This document shows, in pieces, positions 45,250 through 56,500 of a stretch of DNA of 64,000 nucleotides; position 1 is the stretch's first letter, and each line of letters starts with the position of its first letter. Below the pieces are notes generated by a model. That model worked only from the letters and a program-made list of their open reading frames with translations. It did not search any database and was not told the DNA's origin. The position numbers and the translations under genes were made by a program. This DNA comes from Odobenus rosmarus divergens (Eukaryota > Chordata > Mammalia > Carnivora > Odobenidae). The stretch is taken from NCBI RefSeq assembly GCF_000321225.1, contig NW_004450585.1, positions 114,614 through 178,613 of the forward strand, in the 5' to 3' direction.

Positions 45250-45418
45250 TTTTTTTTTAAGATTTTATTTATTTATTTGACAGAGCGGGGGGGTGGGGGG
45301 AAGAAGCAAGAGAAGCGGCTGAGCTGGGAGCCTGATGTGGGGCTCAATCCCAGGACCCTGGGATCATGATCTCAGCTGATGACAGACACTTAATGGACTG
45401 AGCCACCCAGGCATCTCT
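45250..45418 (-). mobile_element. Carnivore SINE nested in L1, antisense, shortened
   Basis: Poly-T tail left, head complement 'gagccacccaggcatc' right. The flanks share gcctgta(t/g)ttt at about 45243 and 45419. Confidence 0.9.
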
Positions 45419-45591
45419 GCCTGTAGTTTTCTTGCTGTATCTTTGGTATATGGGGATACTAGGCTCATTAAATAGTTTGGAAGTGTTCTCTCCTCTTATG
45501 TTTTTGGAAGAGTTTAAGAAAGTTTTTGGAAGAGTTTACTGGTGGAATTCACCAGTAAAGCCATTCGGTTCTGGGCTTTTCTTTGTTAGGA

Positions 45592-45616
45592 GTTTGTTGT
45601 TGTTGTTGTTGTTGTT
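45592..45616. repeat. (GTT)n microsatellite in L1
   Basis: Eight GTT units within the antisense ORF2 remnant. Confidence 0.9.
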
Positions 45617-45864
45617 TTACTGACTCAGTCTCTTTACTCATTATTAGCCTGTTCAGACTTTCTATTTCTTCTTGACTCAATCTTGAAAGGTTGTATGTTT
45701 CTAGAAATTAATCTCTTTCTTTTAGGTTATATAATTTGTTGGCATATGACTGTTCATCTTCATTGTTCTTATGATTCCTTGTATTTTTGTGGTATCAGTT
45801 GTAATGTTTCCTTTTTCATTTCTAATTTTATTTGTCTTCTCTCTTTCTTTTTAAATGCAGATTC

Positions 45865-45965
45865 TGATTTAGCAGTTCTAGGTGCAGTCTGAGATTCTGC
45901 ATATCGAACAAGTTCCCAGTTGATGCCAATATTGCTGGTCCATAGACCAGATTTTGAGCTGCAAG
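45865..45965. mobile_element. hAT-Charlie (MER1/MER5 type) element, right part
   Basis: 'ctgagattctgcatatcgaa', 'gttcccagttgatgccaata' and 'gctggtccatagaccagatt' continue directly from the left part at 42144-42205. Confidence 0.8.
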
Positions 45966-46191
45966 GAGTTATGTCCAAAGGAAGTGCAAAAGAGGAGACA
46001 GACAGGAGAAACCTTCCAAAAAAACAAAGATGGTTATGCAGACTGAAGAAGACTAGAGAGAGAAACTTGTTTTGAGATTTGTAGCCTATGGGAAAATTAC
46101 CAATTGAAATAGTAACCCAAAAGGAGGACCAGCTGCAATCTGTATTCATTAAATAATTTCTGCCTGTCCTTAAATCAATTTTATTACTATT

Positions 46192-46386
46192 TTTTAAAGA
46201 CTTATTTATTTATCTGAGAGAGAGAGAAAGCATGTGAGTAGGGTAGGGGCAGATGGAAAGAATCTCTAGCAGACTCCCCACTGAGTGTGGAGCCCGACGC
46301 GGGGCTCATTCTTATGACCCTGAGATCATAACCTGAGCCGAAATCAAGAGTTGGATGCTTAACTGACTGAGCCACCCAAGTGCCCC
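46192..46386 (-). mobile_element. Carnivore SINE, antisense
   Basis: 'aagacttatttatttatctg' tail side and head complement 'gagccacccaagtgcccc'. The target duplication is weak (attact). Confidence 0.9.
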
Positions 46387-46422
46387 TTAAATTACTTTTT
46401 TTAAAATGGCTAAATAACATTC

Positions 46423-46456
46423 ATAATAATAATAAAGATAAAAAAATAAATAAAAA
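46423..46456. repeat. (AAT)n / A-rich simple repeat
   Basis: AAT and AAAT units. Confidence 0.75.
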
Positions 46457-46689
46457 GGACTGAACCCACTCTCTTAGAAGTTATCAAAATCTGTAGTAGT
46501 TAACAATGCATAATCATCAACTTATTTATTCAACTCTATTGTTTATTAACAACCCAGCCACAACAATAATCTCTGGTTACTTAAATCAGGATTGATGGTG
46601 ACATGGAAAGACATACCACAGACAGCAGGGATTAATTACTTCATAAAGAGTACAGAGAAAGGGAAGGAGGGGAAAACTATAGGCTATAA

Positions 46690-46880
46690 AATTAGTCATC
46701 TTGTGTTTGCATCCCTAAATTTGTGTAATGCTTTGAGCAAATTCTTTAACTGTTTTAACCCTCAGTTCCCCGTCTATAAATTGAGGATGATGATATCCCC
46801 CAACTCATACTTCTTTTGTGAGTTGTAAACACTTAGAGCACTTAGAACACTGCTTATTGTAAATACTTAGTACTTTTAGT
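46690..46880 (+). mobile_element. MIR, sense
   Basis: 'gagcaaattctttaactg', 'cctcagttccccgtctataa', 'gatgatgatatcccccaact' and 'agcacttagaacactgctta' follow MIR. An (ATC)n-like run follows to 46916. Confidence 0.85.
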
Positions 46881-46959
46881 ATCATCATCACCTTCATCAT
46901 CTTCATTATCATCACTTCAAAATACTCGACAAATTGAAAAATGTATGAACAATATTTTA

Positions 46960-47415
46960 CAAAGCCTCCTATTGAGAAGTAGTCTTTTTCCCCATGCCTT
47001 GAAGCTACACTGACCTGGTGACTTCCTTTGACCAATAGATTGTGGCAGAAGTGATGTTGTGTCAATTTCAAAGGGTAGGCCTCAAGAGAGCTTGCAGCTA
47101 CTATCCGTGCCCTCTTAGAATCCTGCACTGAGACACCTTGTAAAAAGCCAGTCTAGCCTACTGGAGGATCAGAGGCCATGGGAAGGAGAACTGAGGCACC
47201 CAAGCTGGTACCCAATACCAGCTCCCAGATGTGAGTGAGACCATCTTGGACCTTATAGTTCAGCTGACTGTCCAGCATTCACAGTCATATGAGTGACCCA
47301 AATGAAAGCCACAAAGGAACCACCCAATGAATCCACAGAATTATGAAAAATAATAAACTGTTGTTGTTTAAGTCATAGCTTTGGGGCAATTTGTCCCACA
47401 GCAATAGGTAACCAA
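46960..47415 (+). mobile_element. MaLR-type LTR (MLT1-like), solo
   Basis: 'ctttgaccaatagattgtgg', 'cagaagtgatgttgtgtcaa', 'gggtaggcctcaagagagct', 'gtgagtgagaccatcttgga', AATAAA at 47352-47357 and an ending 'ttggggcaatttgtcccaca' parallel MaLR LTR ends. No internal region is visible. Confidence 0.6.
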
Positions 47416-47514
47416 AAGAGCATCCATGAAAGTAAAAATTAATAAAATGGCCCTTGGTGATAAAAACAATTGTGAGCCTCTAAAGTATTACAATTATTAT
47501 AAACCTTGATTCCT

Positions 47515-47730
47515 TCCTTTCTTCCTTCATTCTATGAAGATTTATTGAGCATCTAGCATATTCCAGATAATATACTAAGCTTCAGATATAAATTGATGAA
47601 CAAAACATTTTCCTGCCCTTACAGAGCTTACGGTCCAGTTAACATTACAAATGTGAACACCGAAATACGTATATAATTATAAATTGTGGTAAGTGCCTAG
47701 AGGAGAGAATAACAGAGACATACCTTAGTT
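47515..47730. mobile_element. Ancient L2-type repeat fragment
   Basis: 'tttattgagcatctagcata', 'gatgaacaaaacattttcct' and 'cccttacagagcttacggtc' match the same old repeat as 22330-22920. Confidence 0.55.
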
Positions 47731-48479
47731 GTACTGGACAGTTTTTTGTCAGTGCTTAGACACAGAGATGCTGTGAAATAAATTCTCTCCCACTGATTTT
47801 ATTTTAAAAGAAATGGCTATTACATCAAACTCAAAACATTTAAAGTATGAGGAAACTCTTGTTCCATCTCTTTTCTATTTAAAATAGTAGATATAAATAA
47901 ACTATCTCCAGAGAGAGAAAGCAGATGGATTTGAAAATTCAAGCTCACACTGAATATAATTAACTTGGAAAGGGAGAGAAGCTAATGACGCCTGAGATTA
48001 TAGGTGCCCAGGAGACAGGCAAAGGGCTAACTTATTTTTAACACTACACTAGTCTCAGCAGTAAGGAAAATTCAAACTTGATTAAAGTCTCTGAGGAGGT
48101 GAAAAAGCAAATGAAGAAAGAAAAAAATGTGGCTATTGAAGAGTAATTAACATTTTGACCCAGTTGCCAGCCTGAGTAGGTGTTCACTGCTTATTAACAA
48201 AGCTGGGTTTCTTAGGTCATTGAAAATGAGAAGGTCTTGTGAAAGCACTCTGGGGATTGTTTACTATTTGACTCTGAAGAAGGTACACCTGAAGAAACAA
48301 ATGGGCTTAGGCAAAGCACTTCCTCAGCAGGAATGGAGGATTGCTTTCTGCACCAAGGAAGCCTTATTTGCATTCCCAAACAGAACCCTCTGGGATATTA
48401 GATCAGGCAGAGGAGAAGATGACCCATAGCCTTGAAGAGCTTGATAATGGTCATGTCCCAGGTCACTGTGACTGAGACT
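47731..48479. other. No supported feature
   Basis: AT-rich intergenic sequence with no gene or repeat recognised. Confidence 0.4.
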
Positions 48480-48930
48480 TAAATATAGCCTGGTCTACAA
48501 AGCCCTTCACAATTGAACCCTAAGGGCCATTCCCCTCTACTCACCCTACAATTTGGTCAGTCATATACATAGAGTATACATTCACAAATCCATTCTTTTT
48601 TATGTGCCATTCCTGCTACCTAGAATACTCTTTTCCTCTCCACATAACTCCTGCTCTTCAGACCCAATGTAATTGTTATTTCTTTACACTTCCACTCCCA
48701 AAGCAAGCCAAATTAATCATTTCCTTGTTGTTATTTACATACTACTCTGTGGTGTCCTCTATTATGTATAGCATAATCAGTAATAGCATTACGTACTTGT
48801 CTTACCCACTATATTTGTAAACTCCTCAAACCAAAACATATCTAACTCATCTTGGTACTGGTTATACTTAAGTATCTATCACATAACAAGCGCCCAGGAA
48901 ACACTCAATTGATGGAGTAAATAAATCAGG
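48480..48930 (+). mobile_element. L2 3' region, sense
   Basis: 'tacaaagcccttcacaattg', 'gccattcctgctacctagaa', 'tttgtaaactcctcaa' and 'gcccaggaaacactcaattg' follow the L2 3' consensus. Confidence 0.8.
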
Positions 48931-48968
48931 AAAGGAGACAAAGAATACCTGAAGAGATGTTGGGGTGT

Positions 48969-49001
48969 CTGTGTGTGGTGTGTGTGTGTGTGTGTGTGTG
49001 T
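48969..49001. repeat. (TG)n microsatellite
   Basis: About 33 bases of TG with one GTGG interruption. Confidence 0.95.
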
Positions 49002-49869
49002 ATCCATAGTCATATGTGGGCATAGAAAAATACATATCTAAATGTTAACATCTAGGAAAATTTCTCATATAAACTATGAAAAGACTTTTGTGATTGAAAT
49101 ATGTTACAAATCTCTTTAAACTTCTTTTCATTTTTTATTTTGAATGTAGCAATAAAGCACTGGTATATCACTTGTGTATTAAAATGCTTGCAGACATTTT
49201 GCCTTAGTTAGATTTTAGCTAGGGTTTTCTAAAAGGCATCTGATTTGCACTTCTTAAGATTTAATGTGAAAAAATATAAGCAAATGAGATAAAAGGATTT
49301 AATGTGGTTTCAAATGCCTTACTGTGAATCTACGAGAACAATATTTGATAAATGTTGCAAGTGCTTAACTTAAAGCTTGGACCTCTGTAAACCAATTTCT
49401 AAACTTCAAAAATGCCTAGTACATTTAAGAACATTTGAAACTTCAAAGAATAACCTTTTCAAAATTATATAGTTACATCAGGTATCAAGCAGAAAATACT
49501 CAATTCTGTCTTCTTTTTCAGTAAATCAAAATCCCATAAATGTTATCAAGCAAATAACTACAGGTTCTAAAGATGGTTGGTTCTACCAAGTGTTTTCTCT
49601 ACATGAATAAGTTCTTTCTTGTTTCCACAGAATTATTATAATTTGATGGGCATTTGAATATATTCTTGCTGTCAAGATATGTTTTTAAACATGCTTATTT
49701 CTTCTCTGAATTTATAACAGATATAAAAATGCTCACTATAGAGAATTTGGGAAGCAAATAAGTAATTTTCTTTAGAAGAAAATAAAAATCATCCCAAATT
49801 CAGCAGCCCAAGATAATTATTGCTAATATTTTATTATAATAATATTTAATTAGAAAAATAATATAGAGA
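49002..49869. other. No supported feature
   Basis: AT-rich intergenic sequence; nothing recognised. Confidence 0.4.
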
Positions 49870-50068
49870 GGCGCCTGGGTGGCTCCGCTGGTTAAGCGTC
49901 CAACTCTTGATTTCTGCTCAGGTCATGATCTCAGGGTTGTGAGATCGAGTCCCATGTCAGGCTCTGTGCTTAGCCAGGAGTCTGCTTGAGATTCTCTCTC
50001 TCCCTTTCCCTCCGCCGACCCTCCTGCATGCTCTCTCTCTAAAATAAATAAATATTTTTTTAAAAAGA
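49870..50068 (+). mobile_element. Carnivore SINE
   Basis: 'ggcgcctgggtggctccgct' head and an 'ctcttgatttctgctcagg' body of the older subtype. A-rich flanks hide the duplication. Confidence 0.92.
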
Positions 50069-50239
50069 AAAAGAACATAGATAGAAAACTTAGAAATACA
50101 AAATCAAAAAATAAAATGAAAATCACAGTGTTTTCTAGGTTAGTTTTTCCTCAGTATACATGTTATTTTAACACATATTGGACCATGGTATATATTTTTA
50201 AATAGAATTTAAGTTACTCCCAGGGTTTTTGTTTTTTTT

Positions 50240-51150
50240 TTTTTTTGAGGTTATAACTAATACTGCAGTGGACTTTGTGTGTAGGTATTTGAGTTTTTAA
50301 CTACTTCTTTAGAACAGATTTATAGAAGAGAAATAAATAGATCAAGAGTACCCAGTTTTTAAAACTCTTAATACATGTTGCAAAGATACTCTCCAAAAAG
50401 TTGCCACTATGGAACTTCCTACCTGCAATAGATAAGAGCATCTAGGGGCGCCTGGGTGGCTCAGTTGTTAAGCGTCTGCCTTCAGCTCAGGTCATGATCC
50501 CGGGGTCCTGGGATTGAGCCCGGCATTGGGCTTCCTGCTAGGCGGGAAGCCTGCTTCTCCCTCTCCCACTCCCCCTGCTTGTGTTCCCTCTCTTGCTGTG
50601 TCTGTCTCTGTCAAATAAATAAAATCTTTAAAAAAAAAAAGATAAGAGCATCTATTTCCCATCTCCTCAATAATACTCAGTATTATTTTTTTTGTCTCTG
50701 CTATTATGACAGGCCAAGGTTGTTTAATATTTTGCACACTTCTTCAATTATGAAGTGAAGTTAGGCATTTTTCACAGGTTAATTGGTCATTTGTATTTCA
50801 TTTACTGTGAATTAAGCCCCTTGAGGACAGGGGTGTTTTTCTGCCACACTGTAATCACTCAATAACTGCTGTAAAAAAAAATCGTGTTTTTACACATTCT
50901 GACCATTTGGTTTTTAACATTTTTCTTTTTGATTTCTAAAAGCCGTTTTATATACTAGATATTTATTATAATTATTTTCCCCCAACTTCTCATTTTCCTT
51001 TTAATCTTGTTTATAGTTTTCTTTGATGAACAGTCTTTCATTTTATATAGTCATCCATTAGCCTTTTTACTTTGGATTTCTTAGATTGCTTTTAGGGCTT
51101 GATGAACTCTTCAATTCTGAGATGACTTTTAGTGTAAACATAACTCACAG
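50240..51150 (-). mobile_element. Ancient L1, antisense, interrupted by a SINE
   Basis: Fragments such as 'ccactatggaacttcctacc' and 'ttaattggtcatttgtattt' follow L1 ORF2/3' UTR order in reverse. Heavily degraded. A short L2/MIR-like tail (50815-50868) is embedded. Confidence 0.5.
50445..50640 (+). mobile_element. Carnivore SINE
   Basis: 'ggggcgcctgggtggctcag' head. Perfect 14-bp duplication gataagagcatcta at 50431-50444 and 50641-50654. Confidence 0.96.
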
Positions 51151-51427
51151 TTACTGTTGGGTGGGAGAGGGTATTTATTACTTCTGTTAAGGTATTTAAT
51201 TTTCAGAAAAGGACTCAGTGCCTCATGAGAATAACTTGAGGAGTAATTGGTGTGTTCTGGCAATCCCTAAGAAGTGAAAATATGAGACTTTAGAACGTAT
51301 ATATTTTTCCTTACAAGTATTCTTAATCTGGGGTGAGTCCTCTGAGCCTATAAAATTCAATGTGCACTTTTCTGGATAGATTCTGAAAAGACCTCTGATT
51401 CCAAAATCAAGTTGAGATTATGAGATT

Positions 51428-51546
51428 ACATTTTTTTCCTAAATAAATGGGAATCTATCATTTATTGGTCTCTATCTATTCTCTAATCTATAAAAGAATG
51501 TCTTTCAAATATACTTGATTTTGACCTAGAATAAGAAATACATTTT
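51428..51546 (+). repeat. Left arm of a ~115-bp inverted repeat
   Basis: Its reverse complement matches 53402-53515 with 5 substitutions and 2 small indels (4 bp and 1 bp), about 95% identity. It starts acatttttttcc and ends atacatttt. No match to a repeat family I know. Confidence 0.9.
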
Positions 51547-52298
51547 CTTAAGAATCATGAGTTCTTCAAGGATTTTTCACATTTGACACTATCTGGATCC
51601 CCCAGTCTTTAAACTTTAACAACCTTTCTTCAAATCCAGAGTTTGACATCCCACAAAGAAGAATAGGCTGAAGAATAGTGACTGATGATTTTAAGTCGAA
51701 GAATAAATTTAGCACAAGCTTTTCTGAAGATGCTGTCATGCTGAACCCAAACTTAGCCGGTGATAACTTAGAACACTGGGTGCCAGCCTTACATGGGCAC
51801 CAACCCATGTGTTTGTCACTGAAAATTCAATAGATCCTAAGTCCTAGTGTGTCAATCTTTTCACATAATTTAAACTCATAAAATCTCCCAATTGGATATG
51901 ACTATATAAGCCTATGAGCCTTACAATCCCATATCACCATCCTCTCCAAAATATCTCCAACAGCAGTCAACAAATCTATGATTAAAGATTTCTAGGGATA
52001 GGAAGCTCTTTGCTTTTTAAGACAGTTCACTGCAGAATTTCTCCCTCCAGCCCCTATTTCATGAAGATCTAAGTTTTCCATTTATCTTCCTGAAACAGTG
52101 GAGCCCAGATAATCAGGCACACCTGCAGGAAATCTGCTGAAACAACTTTCCAGCCTTCTTAAATGGATGAGCTGAGACATAATCAAAACAGCATGTCACT
52201 GCTGTATACAGATTTCTTGCTGAAACATTGTGAGATTTTGAATACAGAATGCTCCTTAAAAATGAAGGCAGAATTTAAGTTTTAAAAAGCATATAGTA
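51547..52298. other. No supported feature (spacer of the inverted repeat)
   Basis: Apparently single-copy sequence; an 80-codon frame on the minus strand (51808-51566) has no recognisable similarity. Confidence 0.4.
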
Positions 52299-52501
52299 GG
52301 GGCACCTGGGTGGCTCAGTCGTTAAGTGTCTGCCTTCGGCTCAGGTCATGATTCCAGGGTCCTGGGATCGAGCCCCGCATCGGGCTCCCTGCTCAGTGGG
52401 AAGCCTGCTTCTCCCTCTCCCACTTCCCTTGCTTGTGTTTCCCCTCTTGCTGTGTCTCTCTCTGTCAAATAAATAAATAAAATCTTAAAAAAAATAAAAA
52501 T
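52299..52501 (+). mobile_element. Carnivore SINE in the inverted-repeat spacer
   Basis: 'gggcacctgggtggctcagt' head. Perfect 15-bp duplication aaaaagcatatagta at 52284-52298 and 52502-52516. Confidence 0.96.
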
Positions 52502-52576
52502 AAAAAGCATATAGTAAAGTATAAGCTATACTGGTGTTTAGACCTTCTAATTTGGGGAAACAGAGATGGTAGTTAA

Positions 52577-52690
52577 TTTCTGTGTAGACAATCATTAAAG
52601 CATAAAGTATAAAGTCAAAGTATAAAGTATAAAGTCATACATTAAAGTATAAAGTTTCTGTGTAGACAATCATTAAAGTATAAAGTATTT
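52577..52690. repeat. AT-rich tandem array of TATAAAG-like units with 78-bp period
   Basis: tttctgtgtagacaatcatt occurs at 52577 and again at 52655. Between and after lie repeated (A)TATAAAGT units. Confidence 0.85.
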
Positions 52691-53401
52691 CCACAAAACT
52701 GGCCAATCACTTTGACAAAGCTAAGCAAATGAGCAGACATATTATTGATTTTGACTTGGAGAAATGTTCCAATGCCAACATGGGCAAATGTCTCTGGGGA
52801 CTGTCCAACCTGCCATCTAGATTCCTATAACAATGGAAGGGGCGGTGTAGAACTGAGTATGTAGTTGTTTTCTAGGAAAAAATGTGCATATGGATGCAAA
52901 AACACATGTGAAATAACTTTAATATCTTTAATTATTTTTTAAATAATCTAATTATTTATCAAAAATAGCATATAGACTAGATATGGGAATTAGCCTGTTA
53001 ATTTCTACATCACCCACAGCAATAAAGAAAGTTCAGAAACCCATGGGAAAGACAGGGCTCAGTTAGGATGAACTCAAAGGTAACATGTTATAGACTCATC
53101 ACTACCTCTAGATCCCTAAAGAAAAGAATCCTGCTCTAAACACTTTTTTGAGTTTATGTTCTGCTTTAAATTATTACTATAAAGGGTTTTGGCATATGGC
53201 TTTTTTAATGCTTATCTGTTTATATAAAATATTACTAATAGTGTTTTTCAAGGTGCAGATCACAACCAGAGAGCCATGAGACCAGGTTAGTGGCTCTCGA
53301 CCAGCTGTTTTTCCTCTCCCCCCACTTAATTAATAGAACATATAGAGTTTGTGTATATATGCGTGTGTTGTGTATCCATATACATGCACTATATGTGATA
53401 T

Positions 53402-53515
53402 AAAATGTATTTCATATTCTAGGTCAAAATCAAGTATATTTGAAAGATATTCTTTTACAGATTAGAGAATAGAGATCAATAAATGATAGATTCCCATTTA
53501 TTTAAGAAAAAATGT
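53402..53515 (-). repeat. Right arm of a ~115-bp inverted repeat
   Basis: Reverse-complement partner of 51428-51546. The arms enclose 1855 bp. No target duplication is visible around the pair. Confidence 0.9.
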
Positions 53516-56500
53516 CCCTGTCACCAAAATCTAGACATAATAATATTTTTCTTAAAAGTTTTTTCTACCATATGCTATCAAAGAAATGTTTTTAAATGAC
53601 TTCATTCATCTCCTGTGTGGAAAAAAATGGATTTAATTAAATGGTGCTGTCAACTTCACCTTAAGGGAATGGATTTCTATAGATAGTGGCTGCCAATTTT
53701 TATTTGCCAAGCCAAAGATTTTTCAAGAACATGGAATAAGATTTCTGAATTGTGACTAAGAATGAAATGTCAATTGTAATTTATTTCTGATGACAACAAT
53801 TTAGATCAGGTCAAAGCACAGACTCAGGAAGCATAAAATTTCATCTATACAGCATGCCTTCTTAACTTTCTTCTCTAAACAGCCAAGTCCCAGTTATCTA
53901 GAAATGGACTATCTACAGTGTGAATTATTCATGTAAAACTCTCACAGATAAAATGAGGGCATGCACATATATTCTCCATTGGCATGTTCCTCTTGCCTCT
54001 TTGGCTTAGACACAAGGTGCCAAATGCTTGCCTAAAGCACTGCTGGGAATTCAAGCTCCTAGATCACCATCCCAGACTTGCCTGATTGAGTCTCTGATAT
54101 TAGCCAAACCCGCTTCCCACTCTACCTCTGCCTGTCCATCCCTAGTAAGGAGATTTCTGCCAAACCCTGCAACCCCCTTCTTGATTATCTTCTTTGTTTA
54201 TATCACACCATTTCTCAACAATAAATTCCAGTGCATCATGGCCATGCATTTGATTTGGAATCTCATGGTAAATTACAAACTTCACAGACCAACCTGTGAG
54301 ATGCATCAGCTATAGTAAACTCCATCTTGTTTATTCGTCCAAATGCAGCTGGAATTTTTCCTCAGATCATTCAGACACTCTCGCAATTCCTGAGAGACTT
54401 ACTGGGGGGAAAATATTGTGATCATTTACTGTAAGGTGGTATGTTTTTTGAACAGAATTAAACACACTCAGCATTCTTCTATTTTTCCTTCAATTGCAAT
54501 AGACCTTCAAGGTTACATCCAACCCCACTAACTGTACAAAAGAAAGGGCTCTTAATTGGGAGTCATGAGAATAAGATACTTCCTATTTTCTATAATGGTA
54601 AGCCCTATATCCTGTTCCTCCACCAACAAAATGATGCAGAACAGATCTAGGTGTTCACAGATAGGCACTGCAATCACCCTACTGAAGCAAAAGTAGAGCC
54701 AAGCAAAAGTAGGGGAAAGACAGAGACATTATGAGGGACAAATACTGGGAAAAGATTGGACTTAGAAGAGTTGGTAAGAAGTGACTGATTAAGGGAAGGG
54801 TATAAAGAAAATTATAAATGTCAACGGCTGCATTTCAAGCCTTATATCTTGGATAAATCTTTGGAAATATATTAAGCTGTAGTGGTTATCTTGTCATACA
54901 AAGCAAATTATTTCCAAACCAGTATTCAGTAATTCACTGGTTGTAATAAAAATACATTTCAAATAACAAACAGAGGTAGAATGAAGTGCTAAAATAGCCA
55001 TTTTTATTTAATTAATCACTCTGTTCTGTCAAACATCTGGTCAATTTAGTGAAAATGCACAAGTATTTGGCATAACTAATTAATCAAACCAGTTTAAATG
55101 GTTGATTCCTTCATTCTACATAGATCCATTCCCAGCCACCAGCCCCCAAAATAAGAAAACCAGGATTCAATTTCATAGCATTTATTTCTATGTCAGTGTA
55201 TTAGGTTCAGTTCTACCATAGTGAGAACAGGGATGTTTGTCAACCACCCATTTTTCAGGACCAATACATAAAACAGAGAAAGAATAGTCCAAGAAGGAAG
55301 GGTTTCCAGAAAACAAGTACCGAAGGCAGAAGGGCCCAACAGACAGAACTGCCCATCAGGTGTGTGGACTTCAAGGATGTGATGGTCTCCAAGAATGTTC
55401 CTTCTTTCCTGAACACTTGTAGCAGATAAATAACAAGGACTAATTCATAACCCAGTAAGTTATGCTTTGAATTACAAAGAGAAACTCCAAGAAAAGTTTA
55501 GACCTTGGGCATGTGAGACAGCTTGCATTTTGTAACTAAAGGAAATATAACTGCCCCATGCTGGTGAAACAGACCATCCACCCTGATTATAGTATCAAAA
55601 TAAATTAATTCCCCAAATTCTTGAGGTAGGCTACCATGTCCTTGATTCAACAGTTTTATGTAAAAATGTATTATGTCTCAGTTATCCTTGAGTGTACCTC
55701 CTTCATTACTTCTCATTTACAAGAAATACAGAGCCATCATTCCCCAGTCCATCTTCAGAGTATTCTTCTAGCCCTCTCTACACACGTCTCACTTCTGGAT
55801 CTCTGGCTGCTCAATGCAAACATCTCACTTCTTTTTACCTCCTAGTAGAGTAAGAACTTCTGGAAGCAGCAGCTCCAACAGCAGCATGGCAGTGACAGTA
55901 CCGGGGTGGCAGCTGATGTCTGGGTAACATCCTCTTTTCTGATTTGCTCCTCCATCCTTCCAACAAATTATCAACCAACTCTCTGCATTGATTCCTCTCT
56001 GCTTGAAATACCTAGTGCTTTCTATTTTCCTGACTGAATCCTCACTAATAGAGACCATATTTACCTTCATTGCCCATGTTTCTCCACTTACTCCTTATAT
56101 TTTATTAATTTACAAATACTATAAAATTAAATGCTATAAATACGCTATGTACTTATAAATACTTTACTTTTTACAGGTAAGGAAACTTTAACCAAATAAA
56201 TTATTCCTGAGTTTTAGAACTCTCAGATAGCTATCACATTGCCCATTTATACACAAGAAGATTTAACTGATTGGTCTGAAAATGGACTAGAGTCTGTTTT
56301 GATCTTCTGATGATAGAATAGCCACTCAACGAAATAATATTTTTACCAGTCCAATATCGTCTAAAGAACCTACAATGAGACCAGCCGGCAGAAGAAGATA
56401 AGAGTGTTTGAAGATTAACTCTTCTGAATCAATTTAGAACAAAATGTGGCAAAAACAGACCATATAAGTGAACATTAAATGAAATATGGTATTAAATTAT

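Larger units (their letters stand above)
42206..45852 (-). mobile_element. Old L1, antisense, inserted in a hAT element and split by three SINEs
   Basis: Left end is a poly-T stretch and an L1MA-like 3' UTR ('attaaagtgtaattgacaaa', 'tacaacttgatgttttgata'), followed rightwards by ORF2 in antisense. It is 5'-truncated. Flanked by a 12-bp duplication aaata/gcagattc at 42194-42205 and 45853-45864. The ORF2 frame is broken throughout. Confidence 0.9.

Noticed and set aside
45769..46149. 126-codon minus-strand frame
   Set aside because: It spans the end of the antisense L1 and the right half of the hAT element, so it is a chance frame over repeat junctions.
51428..53515. Calling the inverted pair a cut-and-paste transposon
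   Set aside because: No target-site duplication flanks the outer ends and no transposase remnant lies between; kept only as an unexplained inverted repeat.
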